This document shows, one piece after another, positions 22,156 to 35,000 of a stretch of DNA of 64,000 nucleotides (position 1 is the stretch's first letter; each line of letters starts with the position of its first letter). The notes under the pieces were generated by a model. That model worked only from the letters and a program-made list of their open reading frames with translations, was not told where the DNA came from and ran no database searches. The position numbers and the translations under genes are program-made. Source of the DNA: Sipunculus nudus (lineage: Eukaryota > Annelida > Sipuncula > Golfingiida > Sipunculidae). The DNA lies in the NCBI GenBank assembly GCA_026874595.1, contig CM049307.1, positions 29,736,362-29,800,361 on the forward strand. Reading direction: 5' to 3'.

Positions 22156-23136
22156 GTGAGTAACTGTACTATGTGACCTAGCTCATTACTAATCATCACA
22201 TTGGACTCTGTACTAAAACTGTGGTGGATTATAGCAGGGAAGCTTATGTTTACCCAGTTAATGCAGCATGGCAAATATCCTTAATTTATGTGCTGTATAC
22301 ATATTTTCTGCATTATTTATTTATTTTTTTACTTTTCTTTACCCATCATAACACATGGCACCTAATCTATATACAACCCTTTAAAAGGTACCCATTAAAA
22401 ATTGACATCATTTTTAACTCTTTCTTACTCTTCATATCAGTGCATAATCCTTGCTTTTGTTATGGGCATGGTGCCTGCATGGATAGTACTTTAGTAGCCT
22501 CTTTTTTTTTAATAATTTCATATAAATCAATACTATTTCAGTGCTTGGGAAAAAGAGTGAACTGAATGTGTATTCAGTGATATCACAAGGTGTGCATGGA
22601 TTGGAACATGGTATCAGTCAGTCAACTGTGTGATTATTGTGGAGGTTAATTCAGGAGAAAACAGCATTTTTTGCTGTGGTCTAATACAGATGAAATTAAT
22701 TCATATAAGTTTAGAGAACTTTAATTAAACATGTGCATTTATTGATGTTGATGGCTTTGGTATGTAAAGAGGATAAAACAACAATAAAGAAACAGCTTTT
22801 CAAAAAAAATAAACCTGTTATTATTTTCATGGTGGCATGTTTAACTGTGCAACATGCAGAGCCACCTGCCGAGTGACAAAGGAATTAACTGAGAGGGATA
22901 TTGCTTCTCAGAAAAGTATTGATACATGAATTATTTCACATCATTGGAATCACTTGTCACAATGACATATATTTAACATATTTGCTGTAGTGTTGAAGAG
23001 TTATCAGATTTTGAACACACTGAGTGTATAAGCAGTGTTCATTAATTTACAAGAGAACACTTTAAATCACCAGTATGTTCCTTTGTGAAAGACTACTTAT
23101 TGACGTTGGCTTAATCATGAGACTTTGTTTTGACAG
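22156..23136 (+). other. Intron of the PDZ-LIM gene
   Basis: 981 bp of AT-rich sequence between GTGAGT and TTTTGACAG. No repeat or RNA gene is recognised. Confidence 0.75.
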
Positions 23137-23278
23137 CTGGTGGGCCAGGGTATGGCGGAGGCAGTGCGGCTCCTAAACCACCTGGAATCAGGTCTGTACA
23201 GGCTCCTGTTGACAAACCACCGAGTGAACGCAAACCAGCCATGCAAATGACCTGTAAAGTCTGCGGCAGTCTGGTCAC
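23137..23278 (+). CDS. PDZ-LIM protein, end of linker and first LIM zinc ligands
   Basis: The acceptor is TTTTGACAG|CTG and the donor CAC|GTGAGC. Entry is phase 1 and exit phase 2. It codes for a Gly/Pro-rich end of the linker (AGGPGYGGG), a Lys/Pro-rich stretch, and then CKVC, the first two zinc ligands of the LIM domain, within MTCKVCGSLVT. Confidence 0.92.
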
Positions 23279-23767
23279 GTGAGCAGATTTTTATTATGAC
23301 AAATACACCTGCTATTTTGTAATAACTTTTCACAAGTTGTGATGCAGATAAGATCAGTTGTTTAATTTAAAAGATAACTGAAAAGCTGGATGTAAAATTA
23401 ACCAAATAATTTGAATATTATAAATTGAGTCTGTTTAATGGGATTATTTCTAGGTGTGCACATTAGAAAATGTTTGTATATGAGAAAAAAAGTGGCAGAG
23501 AGGGTCAAGAAATAGAGTAATTCGGTAACTGAAATCTCTGTAATTTATGTCGTTCTTCTCTCTTTGGAAAAAAAAAATTCACCTGGTGAAAAATTTATAA
23601 TGACGCTGCCCAGTGGAGAAACTTGTTTATTGGCTTCTACAACATTAAAAAATATAACATGATCTTTATTAACATTTGACCAGAGGAAGGAGGGGGTGAA
23701 GGACGGAGTGTTGAGTTATGACACCACAAGGTCTGTCAGTAATTAAATTATTCTGTGTTATGTACAG
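23279..23767 (+). other. Intron inside the LIM domain
   Basis: 489 bp, splitting the LIM domain after the first zinc pair. Nothing else was seen. Confidence 0.85.
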
Positions 23768-23853
23768 GGGTGTGTTTGTGAAGATCTGCGGTGAACCGTA
23801 CCATCCTCAGTGCTTCACATGTGCCGGCTGTAAGAAGAATCTCAAGAACCAAG
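23768..23853 (+). CDS. PDZ-LIM protein, central LIM exon
   Basis: The exon follows TATGTACAG and ends CAAG|GTCAGT. It carries the zinc knuckle HPQCFTCAGC. The spacing from CKVC to His is 16 residues, which fits the LIM rule CX2CX16-23HX2CX2CX2CX16-21CX2C. Entry is phase 2 and exit phase 1. Confidence 0.94.
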
Positions 23854-24286
23854 GTCAGTTAAGTTACTCTGTAACCTGGATGCTGGCTGTGTAAGAATAC
23901 GATCATGGTGCATGTCAGGATACAAAATCAAATGTAGTCCAAGATTTGGAACCAGAAATGTATAAAATACTGACAGGGCCTGAGACCTGTAATAGAGAGT
24001 AATTCCAAATCAGCTGTTCAAAGAACTGCTTCAGGTTTCCAGGTGTCCATAAATAGAGGTTATACTGTACTTGGATAAACAAAGAAATAACTTCCAATGT
24101 ATTGACTATCTATATGTGATGATTTTTGGATTTATTCCAGAATAATCCTTTAGTCAAGAAGGCTTCATATTAAATGATGTTCAAAAAAAATTTTCTGGAA
24201 TGGTAACCTTCATTGTCATCAAGTAGACAGTGCCCCCTACAGGCTGTTGGCCTGCACTATCCTGTAATGTCCTCTTTATTTTCCAG
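23854..24286 (+). other. Intron inside the LIM domain
   Basis: 433 bp, splitting the LIM domain between the central knuckle and the last zinc pair. Nothing else was seen. Confidence 0.85.
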
Positions 24287-24365
24287 GTTATTTCCCTATT
24301 GGCGATCAGCTGTTCTGTGATAACTGTGCTTCACAACAGGGTGTTGCCACAACTCCAGTATATCG
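24287..24365 (+). CDS. PDZ-LIM protein, exon closing the LIM domain
   Basis: Acceptor TTTTCCAG|GTT, donor CG|GTGAGT. It reads GYFPIGDQLFCDNC, giving the last ligands 17 residues after the central knuckle and completing a canonical LIM domain. A short tail (ASQQGVATTPVYR) follows. The exon leaves in phase 2, so at least one more exon is needed to supply a stop codon. Confidence 0.92.
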
Positions 24366-24635
24366 GTGAGTGGACACAATTGATTAAAGGTTTTTAGAAA
24401 TAAATGGATAAAACAAAGATGGTTGCCACTGCAATTAACTGAGTACCTGAGAGTCAGAGCTTTGTACATTTGGATCAGGTGTTCTGGTGACTGGTGACAG
24501 TCTGACATATCTTTTAAGATTATCTGTTCCTGGATGTTCAAGTTAGTTTGTTAACTTCTGCATAACAGTGATGTATTATCCAATAATTCTAAAACAAATT
24601 CCAACCATTGTGTATATATATGTCTTCATGTACAG

Positions 24636-24651
24636 CACTGACTACCTTTGA
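24636..24651 (+). CDS. Candidate terminal coding segment of the PDZ-LIM gene
   Basis: A TCTTCATGTACAG acceptor followed in the right phase by RTDYL and TGA would end the protein six residues after the LIM tail. Two AATAAA signals lie downstream at 24999-25004 and 25084-25089, giving a plausible 3' UTR of about 450 nt. A rival acceptor at 26025 (GTATTGCAG) would end the protein immediately, completing the Arg codon and then TAA at 26027-26029. Transcript data would be needed to choose. I slightly prefer the nearer one. Confidence 0.35.
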
Positions 24652-24998
24652 CACTGGTAAAATATTTTGTACATGCCAAGTCCAGAAGTAGTTTACGTGT
24701 TCACTGTGAGATGGCAGCAGGTGCATGTGTTATCAGCATCCAGTTTAGTGATTTGGTTTATCAGAAGAGGGCAGCATTGATCACAGTGCCATGTAGAAGC
24801 AATTGCCTTGAATTATATCACAGAACACATTTGTCTGAACTGTAGACACTATTTTGTAAAGATTTTACTTAAACTGAGCCAATTTCATAGTGAAAATTTT
24901 TAAGATTTACTTTTCCTTAAACAACTAGAATTTGTATGATATGTCAAGGAGCCATAAGGGCTCGCATGGGCACTCTCACACCTGCCAAGTGTCTGGGT

Positions 24999-25089
24999 AA
25001 TAAAACCCCATGTGAAAAGAAATTCTAGATCTCAGTAAATGTTTCATATTTTTGCCACTGTGAGGATGAAATTTTCTTGAATGAATAAA
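24999..25089 (+). promoter_or_regulatory. Two candidate polyadenylation signals (AATAAA)
   Basis: AATAAA occurs at 24999-25004 and 25084-25089, within 450 nt of the nearer candidate stop of the PDZ-LIM gene. AATAAA is frequent by chance in AT-rich DNA, so this is only suggestive. Confidence 0.3.
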
Positions 25090-25109
25090 AACAACATATA
25101 TATCACAGG

Positions 25110-28100
25110 ATATAAGTCTTATAGTACAGTCTCACATACAGTATACATCACATCAAGATATTACCACCAAAGGTGACGCACTATTAGATAAATCTAATAG
25201 TCCATTTTAGTCACCACCCAACATATATGCACTTAGGTGAGAATATATGCCCGATATGATTTTTATTTTTAAAAGGGAGAAAACCCACAATAATTGGTAA
25301 GCTTTTATACCTATTACACATAAACACTAAGTTTAAATATGTGTATATCTTTGAATAACATAGGGATATTCCAAAAAGCCCTGTTACAACAAATACGTTC
25401 TAACTATTATGTCATTGAGGCTATGAGCTGTATAGCTTGGTCTTCTGTGACACAAATACACAGTTACTTAAGTAAAAAGATTTGTTGCAAATATATTGCT
25501 GTTGGTTCTATAAAAAATATTTACATTTTTGTGCAGAAGTTTTAATGTCCATAGCATTGACAGCAAAGTTCTTTTTAAAGATACAATGATCATATCAGGT
25601 TGTTATAAAACCACTTTACTCAGTATACAGACAGGCAACAAAACAATGGAACCATCAAAGTTCATCCCACTTTTCATCACTGAAGGCAGTTTATCAAACT
25701 TGTCTCTGTTCTTGGCTTTATCCTCAGGTCGCATCAGATAAAATATCCAATTCATTAGCTTAACCCAAATGTAATGAAGGGCTGATAACCGATTATGATC
25801 ACTGATTGGTTGGTTGGTGCAAAGCAATCCGATCATTGATCTTGCAATGCCATAATCAATTTACATCTAAATACGTACTCCGTAACTACAAATTCATTCC
25901 GCTTATGAGTCGGTAGAGGTCAACTGATTTTTACTGTTCTATCATGACATTACCGGTACCTCAGATTCCTAACAATACCTAAATTTCATCTGAATAACAA
26001 TATCACCTCTGTATTGGTATTGCAGTTAAACCCAGGTGTGACCCTACGGAGTGCCTTAGTCAGCTTGAACACACAAAGATTGATGCTAAACCAAAGTCAA
26101 CCATAACCACACCTCATCCCTGCCTTAGGACAGACATAGACACCAAATTATTTGTCATATCCTGATGCCATTTGTGTGGAAGTGAAGGCAAAGTGTGAAA
26201 AAATAGAGGTTCAATAATAAGTGTGTTGTGTTCAGCGAATGGTATCTTTATGGTAAATACAACGCTTCCTATTTAGAGGTATAATTACACACCTTTACAT
26301 ATATATGAGAATTATGTCATCTGATGCGACGACTAAATTTGTTAATACTATGTTCACTTGTCAACCAGCGCTGCCATGACTTTGTTCAAAGTTTAACATG
26401 TTTTTTTATTCACTTGTTTTGTGTGCACAAATGGAAACTATACTAATTTTTATCTAATAACATTTACCTGGTAGGTTGTTTTGATGTGGCGTATTATAAA
26501 TTTTAAGACAATTTTGTAGAATTGTCACCTGACTTAATTAAGTGATAACATAGCTACTGTAGAGTATAGATCTATAGCTGTACTAGCTTATTATATAATG
26601 TGAATGTAAAACACTGAAAATATTCTCATATTACAATCATTGTTAATATTTGAATTATACTCTATTTTGATGTGATATATCAATGCCTGCCTTTACAAAG
26701 GTACTGTATTGTTTATGTTCTTAGGTGATTAATGTTTCTTGAATCTCATATCTCATGGACTGTGCAGGGTAAGCATTAACCAACAATGGTTATTATTTTG
26801 ACTATTACTGTTCATCCATTTTATTTCATTGTTTAGATATTACTCAGTCTTTAGTCTTCTTTTAAGAGATTGTTAAGTTAAATCTTCAAAATATTAAATG
26901 TTCATAATATTAATGCACTTATTAAAGCATATTAATTAATGTAATGATTGGTGAGTAAATGAATGTACCATTTCAACATTAGGGATGATCATGATTAATT
27001 TAATGGGAACTGTTGTATGAGAATATCATCCTCACACAGCCTGAGAAAGTCTTTGATTCAGATGATTTTCAGTGTATGTTGTTATTTCATAATACCTTAA
27101 GTGACTGGTTGCTGGTACAAACTTGTAAGATGGCAAGTAAATACTTTTAGGTATGTTCTTTCCTGAAAGAAGCTTCCTTCACCTTGGCAACCATGTGTTT
27201 CATGGAAACCCTGTTAATATCCTGCATGTATTAAATCACAAGAGAATTAAACACAAATGAGGGGTCCCCTGAGTCGCAGCCAGTGGGCCAGGTGTTACTA
27301 TTTACAGGGAGTGAAAGCTACTCCACACCAGGTGCCAAATTTTTATCCTGTTTGAAAATATGAATATTGTCTTCCTGGAAGATTTCCATCAAATGTAAAA
27401 CTGAATGCTTCATTTATAGTACCGTAATAAATATAGTACAACAAGAGAATTATGTTTGTATTGTATGTGTGTGACTATAACAGCATTTTTAAAATACAGT
27501 AAAATTTATTAATTTCAAGACTGAAGTGACTTAAAGAAAACTATGACACATTCTAGGGTCAACACAATAAGGCCGTTGCACAAGCCAGATATTCAACAAT
27601 GTTTACTGTATTTAAGGTTTATTTATAGCTGAACATTCTGCATAGCTGTAAAATGTCCCTTTGTTAATACTTTTGATGTGCTTGTGTCAAAGCGTATATA
27701 ACAGAATTCCAAACTCCTCTATCTGTCCATCTGTCTGTCCCTTAAAGGGGCCTATTCTGAAATCCAATGTTTTTAAAGGAAAGAATAATTTTTGGACTTT
27801 TATATAAATAATCCATGTTGATTCCATGTTGCACAAGCTGCTTTGTCTATACATCCACTTGTTTATATAAATTATATAAATAATGTATGGGACCTGACAA
27901 AATGGCCACTGGTCATAACCTAAGCCTGTACAACAAGGACATCTGGGGGCACATCAGACAAACCAGATTCTTCTTATATTTCTTCCCACCACCAAGTGAC
28001 CTTTCAACCTCTGTACATGTGCACTCAACCCACTTGGTCACATGGTTTTTGTTTGTCAAAATTGGCACATGTACCATGTTTACTAACAGCTTGTAGTAAT

Positions 28101-29600
28101 ACAAGCTCGTACCACCCTCACAAGGCCAGAAAGTCTACAACAATATAAGGGAGGTGAACAGCTGGCTTAAGAAAATACAAAAACATATCAGCATACGCAG
28201 TGCTTTATCCTGATTATATCCTATTAAGAACTGGGAATCAATGTGATGTGCCTGGCCAGGGGTTTAAATAACCATAAGATAGAAAGGCACTTACCTACAG
28301 ACATCTTGGCTGATCATAGCCTTGCATTCATGTTTGCTTTGTGAAGCCAGCCCTTCCTACAAAGTAACAAATGCTAGTAAAACTGAATGCTAGTAAAACT
28401 GTAGGTAGAGACATATATTCATAAAAAATTCCAAAGTTCACAACACAGTTTGTTTTTAAGGCCAGCTAACCTTAAGCTTTTGGACATTTCTGAACTTGCA
28501 CCTGACCAAAGTGCTTAAATTGGGCACGTTTTAATAATTATAATGTCACCAACACCCAGGGAGAAATACCCTGTCCCTCACAGTCACATCATCTTCTTCA
28601 GGCACTTTGTGTCCTCCATTATTCTCCTTTTCTTGAAGTCTGCCTGCACATTCTTTGACTGTTAATCTGCCTATGTCGTGCCTTGATTAAACTTTGTATT
28701 GTTCAACATACATAAACAATTGATTTTTGTATATACCTATAAACTTTCCATACTTAAATATGTAAAAGCATGTTCCATTCCTTCTTGTTTAACTCGCATG
28801 CTTAGCATTACTTTGACAGCACGCGGTGAATGCATGTCATGCCCCACATTGCCTGTGCCAGCACTTTAGTTGTCAGGAAGGCCTTAACCATTAACCTTTT
28901 TCCACCAGATGTCACCAGTAGTACTATTCTTGCTGGTAGATTCAGATGTACAAGCAGCTTTTCCTTTATCGGGATTCATGTATACATCCATACAGACAGT
29001 AGGGCAAACAGCCTGAGACAGGTGCATAGAAATGAAAACAGTACCACCCTGCTTCACCCACAGAAGCTGTTACAAGATCTGTCTCATGCACATATTGGCA
29101 CCAGATATCATTACTTTCAGAACTTCCTTGTGACAGCTTTCAACTGAATACCATGTCTGGATTATAAACACCTGTCACTGTCAGGAACTGCTAAACTAGG
29201 AGGTCATTGCCTTTGAATATTGGTGGATAAATGGTTTCATTTAACTATTAATAAAAATTTAACTTAGTCTACCCTCCAGTACTGTAGTAGTAGAGGCTGG
29301 AGACTCTACGGCCACAGCCTGTGGAAGCCTTATGCAACTTTTGGTATAGGTGTATCATACAGGGTTTGACTTCAGAGGGCTAAAACAACAAGTGAACCCA
29401 CATTTTCGTTTTTAAAAAAGTGGTTTATGCCTAATTTGCTTGTATACCTTACTATAAATTTATTAATATTTTATCAATTGTATAAGTTATATAGGAAAAA
29501 ATAAGTGTAATTTCTCAACTTATTTTTCTTGACGTGATATGTTTACGCGATGCTTTTTACAAATAAAGCAAATGTAGGTTCATCATAAACCTACATAGAT
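25110..29600. other. Intergenic or 3' flanking DNA, no gene seen
   Basis: Mostly AT-rich. ORFs are short and without recognisable motifs. It contains the rival terminal-exon acceptor of the PDZ-LIM gene at 26025. I see no RNA gene. Confidence 0.55.
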
Positions 29601-29627
29601 CTGTTAGAACATTAAGTGAACTATAGT

Positions 29628-30160
29628 CCATTTCACCACCTGCTGTCCACCTGTTTTTTGTTGATAATTTTCTTAAAAGTTTATATTTTTCATATATTTC
29701 CTAGAAAATTACATATGGAAGTGACAACCTTATATCGCAATTAAGAATTTTACCATAAATCCCCCGTTTATGTTTCACAAAATTTTAGTCTCTTCACCAT
29801 GATCCGACATCAGATGTGTCCCTCCATGAGTAACCATCTTTGTTTTAGCTGGTCATATTTTTTAGAGTGTTTACATGAGATCATCCAATCAGCAGCTGTC
29901 ATTTGAGGCTTTTTTAGCATGTGACCAATGACCTTGACTACCATAAGTAGGTATGATATGTTGTAAAATGTAGACTGATTTCTCTCATTTCAGAAAATTC
30001 TTTTTCTCAAATAAGGTATAAAGAAGGTATTTAATTATCTTGTTGAAAATTAGGTTCTTTAATTCTCTGCTCTACCTTGTAATAGTTTCCCTTGAAATGT
30101 AACTTAATAAATAAAAATTTTCATAGCAAAAAACAGGTGGACATAAAGGGATGAAACAGA
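29628..30160. mobile_element. Inverted-repeat MITE candidate, about 0.53 kb
   Basis: TGTCCACCTGTTTTTTG (29644-29660) is exactly inverted as CAAAAAACAGGTGGACA (30127-30143), with looser pairing on both sides (CATTTCACC against GGATGAAACA). The interior is AT-rich. The target duplication is not clear. Confidence 0.45.
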
Positions 30161-31777
30161 TTATAAATATAACATGTTCTCACAATAAAAAATGTGGGTT
30201 CAACGCCTAACAGGCTTCTTTACTGTATACTGATATTATATGAATAATAAAATAGTAATTTTAAACTTTAACAACGTTAGAAATATGCAGATAAAAATAA
30301 CTGTCACTTCTTATAGATCTATTTCTGGACGTGTTACACGATGTCATTGACAAAAATACCAAAAGTGGGCTCACTTTGCACAAAATGAATGGGCTCACTT
30401 GCAGAAAATCCTTGTAAAATACCACAGTGAAATACTTACCAAGAAATACAAAGACCCTGGATGACCATGGAACATTATATAATTGACGATTTAACATTGC
30501 CACATGCAGTGACGCGATGAGAGACGCCATTTACTATGAATATGATGCACACGCGCCACCTGGTGGTAATTTCTTAAACTATATGATACACATTAATCGA
30601 TTTAATTTTTGTTTTCTATATATAACGGAACCGGAAGCCTGCTTTTAACTATATAGTCTTGTTTCTTCTCAAAAAATTTGGATGAAAATTTTATGACCCG
30701 GAAGTAATTCCTCCATATCAATACATAGACTGGTTCATCCTTTACGATATGTTGAATTATAAACCATTTCACATAGGGTACAAGACTATTTACTGGTTCC
30801 CGAATCTTCCAAAAGCCGGACTTGATATATGACGGCAGAGACGCTGTTGTTCATTCCACCTGATAAATCCATTACACTTCGGTCTCAGGTCTCTGCTGTT
30901 GTGAATGGTGCTTACCTGCTAAGTATATAAATCATAACATCTTCAATGATTAATGATTACATGTACAATCATCAACGTTTCTACAGCCTGCAGTACAGTG
31001 GAACGTTCGTTTTTTTTCATGCCAAGTGTGACGGTCACTTCCAGAGATTATTTTTTTTACAGACAACAATAATTTGATAATCTCACTTTAATGTATAAGC
31101 AATACTGTCTGTAGTTAGTAGTGACTTTATATTTAAGTTATTCAATGTCTGCTGGCCACCCCCCCCCCCCCCCCCAGTCGTTCTCGTTTTATACTGTAAG
31201 ACAGTGTCATGAGCCATGTTTAAAAGTTTTAATTTTAAATGACTTGGATAACTTCACATATTATAAACAGGTGGGTGTTGGGGGTCAGATTTGACTCTTT
31301 ACCAGTCACAGATGAGATAAACTACAAAGTACAATAACTTTGCTCATCTAACATTATTTGTCTGATTTATTTCATTTAAAAAAGAAAATTACTCATGAAA
31401 TACAAATACAAATCTATCTAGCAAAATATTTTTCTTCGTACAATTAACATTTGAGAATGAAATTTTGACTGATATACCTACTGCTGCCTCCCACGTAAGA
31501 CCGAGTTGTGGCTCTGTATACACAGGTATGGGTCTATAGGCCTGTAGCTCCAACGTTACCCGTGCACATGATAATCCAATTCATAATTAACATAATACTT
31601 CATATAGTACTAGACCCCACAACCTTGATTTCCCAGCCATATATACAAAGATGATCCATTATACGTTTTTAATCCATGGCAGTTAAATTTACACATCAGC
31701 AAGATTTGACAGTACAGTTACATTAACCTTAACAAACTTGGCCTAGCCTTACGATTGTGACAGTTATCATGGGAAAA

Positions 31778-31779
<2 letters not shown>
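30161..31779. other. Intergenic DNA, no gene seen
   Basis: AT-rich with a C17 run at 31159-31175. No ORF with recognisable motifs. Confidence 0.55.

Positions 31780-31847
<68 letters not shown>
31780..31847. repeat. TA microsatellite
   Basis: Uninterrupted AT dinucleotides over about 66 bp. Confidence 0.97.
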
Positions 31848-31850
<3 letters not shown>

Positions 31851-31939
31851 GGAAATCATATACACAGAAAAAGTTGGTTCACTGACGGTGTATACCATAT
31901 CCATCTATAAACAATGAACCAGCATGGCTATTCATACAT

Positions 31940-31942
<3 letters not shown>

Positions 31943-32014
<72 letters not shown>
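31943..32014. repeat. TA microsatellite
   Basis: Uninterrupted TA dinucleotides over about 70 bp. It adjoins the end of the reverse 3.7-kb element copy. Confidence 0.97.
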
Positions 32015-32017
<3 letters not shown>

Positions 32018-32039
32018 ACCTGTGAAGATATATATAATG

Positions 32040-35000
32040 AAGACCTGTGCAATGGGATATACATCAAGTATTATGCTTCCAGGCTGGACCATTACTTTTC
32101 AAGTACATGTGTGACATGTATATGTACAGTGTAAGTGCTAAACATTTTGCAAGTATAAGCACATATTACACAAACGTCACTCCTGAAATACTGGTATGGA
32201 TGTACACAACACAAAATGATTGAAAGTGGCGCAACCAGTCTTATGCACGAGAAAACCAGTTCAGATGTATGGACATATAACATTTCAGGCAGATGCTTCA
32301 AACCACTCTTGAACTATGTGCAAAGATGCATGAACCCCCCCCCCCCCCCCAAAAAAAAAAAAAAAAAAAAAAAAAACTGCAGGTGGCGCCTACAACAAAA
32401 CTATCCGAGATGTATGGACATGTATAATTTCAGGCTGATATGTCAAATCACTCCTGAGAAATAAGCAGGGGCATACACTGTGCAAAAATTATTGCAGGTG
32501 GTGCCACCAGCCTTGTATACGACAAAGCTATCCGAAATGTAAACATATGCCCAATTTCAGGCTGATATATATGAAAGGACATACACTGTGCAAAAGATTA
32601 TTGTAGGCAGCGTCACCAGTCTTGTATACAATGAACCTACCCAATATGTATAGATATGCACAATTTCAGACTGATATATATAATCCCTCCCGAGAAATAA
32701 GCAAGGACATACACTGTGCAAAAATTATTGTTGGTAGCGACACCATTCTTGTGTACAAGAAAGCCATCAATAATGCATGGACATGCCAAATTTCAGACTG
32801 ATGTATCAACCCTCTCTTGAGTCAGGTGCATTGAGCTTACCAAGCTCAGCTGAGGCTGACAGTTGCCCTAAGTCAAGCGAAGCTAATTGCCAGCTGCAGC
32901 TACTGCATCGAGTGAACTCTTGACCTGCATGTACCTGGTTGCACTGAGTGAACGCTTGACCTATTGCAAAATCTGATATATTGTTGGCGGTCTGCCAAAG
33001 CGATAAACAGATCCAGACTGAAACTTGCCTGTTGGGAATCTGAAATAGTTTGCAGTCTGCCAAGCTATTTATAGATACAGACAAAATTTTGGCATGTTGC
33101 CAAATCAGTTTATGCATACTAAAATAAAAGACTGGCTTTTTTTTTTCAAGCTGTATATTCATAAGATTTTTATATCAAAATGTCTAGAATAATAACAGAT
33201 GCCTATTGAAAGCAAAATCAGAATACAGATATTTTATAATCATGGATTTATCTTACACAGAAGTTGGGTATGGACACTAATTATGGGGCCTGTACAGCTC
33301 TGCTTATATACAAAAAAAAGCTCAGTTTGTTAAATCTACTGGTTTTGTTTACCAAAGTATCTCACAGTCCTTTCATTGTAAATCGTCCAATAATTCTACC
33401 AAAATCATTTAAGTAAACTTGAACAAAGGCCACCTAAGAATCTTTTTTGTGCAATGTTACAGAAGTTTAAACAACAGTTTTGCAGAAAACTATTACGGCC
33501 CTCAGTTTGAAACAGGCTTACTAATGGCCACAATACCAACTTCAGCTATCTATCAGTATGACCCTACCAAAATCCATGAACCCAATCTCTTCTTCTACAA
33601 TTGAGAGAACCCTCCCCTAGGATAATTCTTGTGAAAAATTAAACCATTAAGCTTGACTTTTTCATCATAAAACATTAAATTACGAGTTTTTTTTTTGCCC
33701 ATAAATAAAAACAGGTCGATGTAGGTGGTGCCACAAAAACCTCAATTTCATATATGAGTCATGTGACCAACATTTGCACAAAACTTGGTGATGCTAGCTC
33801 TTGTCGTTTCTGAGATTTTTGCGTGAGTATGCCAAATGACTAAGTTCAAATTCCTGTAACTCTGCCAAAATTCATCGTACCCAAACCATTTGAACAAACT
33901 CAAGAGAGCTCATTTCTGTGATCATTTTCTGTGAAATAATACAGTTTGGTTAAATGATTTAAGGGAAGAAGAGCTTCAAAGGTTTTCAAGCTTTTCCCCC
34001 GTTAAATATAAGTTGATGCAGGAGGCGCCACAAAAAGCTCAATCCCACAACATTTGACATGTGACAGATCTTTGTATAAAATTTTGGGATGTTAGCTCCT
34101 GCTATTCCTGAGAAATTATAGGTTTATGTACTCATGACCGATGACCCCCGTACAAAAAGGCAAATGCATGTGGCGCCACCAATACCTCTATTTCCAATAT
34201 GACTCGAGTGACCAACATTTGCCTAATTTTTGGTGAGGATACCATCAGTCATTTCTGAGATTGTAATTATAGTATGCTTTTCTTGTTATAATGAATAATT
34301 TCAGCTTCCTGTTACTCAGCCAAAAATCATCAAACTGGAACTATTTAAATAAACTATAGAGAGATTCTTTCTGGGATTATTTCTGTGAAATATTGAACAA
34401 TTGGCTGAACGGTTTAAGGGAAGAAGATTTTTAAAGTTGTTGTAGCCTTTTCCATATAAAATGCAATGGCGCCAAAAATGCTCAATTCGATAAAGTATGA
34501 CATGTGACTGAATCTTCAAAAATAAATTGCGCTGCTGGCTCCGACAATATTTGAGATAGATGGGTTAACGTACGGACGACGTGTCACCAGAGAAATGTGA
34601 CTTAGGTATTGTATTGTGTTCTGGTAGGGGATTAAACCAGCTGATCGTTTTGATAATTTATTGTACATTAATATGGAGTATCATGTTTAGATATTAGCAT
34701 GATATCGTTGGTTAAAGAACATTCGTGTCTCATTTGATGTTAATTTCAAAGCAGTTTAGTGGTTAGAGAGCACACGTGACTCGTATGTTGTTAATTCGGT
34801 ACAGTTGTAATTCCGCTCAAGCCGTCTTTTTTTGGCGGTCTCTATGGTAACGAGTATTTGTAGTAGATTTCAAAGGAAGTGCACCTGTGTAAGTTAGATT
34901 TTCTCAGGGTCTGTCACTATAGAATAAGGAGTGAGAAGGACATTTTCGGGAGAAGTGCCCGTTTAGCGTACCGGTATGGTGATATCTACAGCAGTCCGGG

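Larger units (their letters stand above)
2..24365 (+). other. Gene span: PDZ and LIM domain protein (ALP/Enigma type), 3' part
   Basis: Six exons (2-142, 4619-4833, 22130-22155, 23137-23278, 23768-23853, 24287-24365) join in frame with phases 0, 2, 1, 2, 1 and GT-AG junctions. The product runs from an inter-domain linker through a Gly/Ala/Gln-rich stretch to one complete LIM zinc-binding domain. In the known family, an N-terminal PDZ binds alpha-actinin at Z-discs, stress fibres or dense bodies, and the LIM recruits kinases and other partners. The PDZ domain is not in the window, so family membership rests on the linker style and the single C-terminal LIM. Introns total over 23 kb and carry most repeats of this half of the window. 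A LIM-only protein outside the PDLIM family is the main alternative. Confidence 0.82.

Noticed and set aside
25529-25741. In-phase continuation of the PDZ-LIM gene through the acceptor at about 25534 (about 68 residues)
   Set aside because: The acceptor is plausible, but the peptide has no LIM or PDLIM-tail resemblance. Nearer and simpler terminal exons exist.
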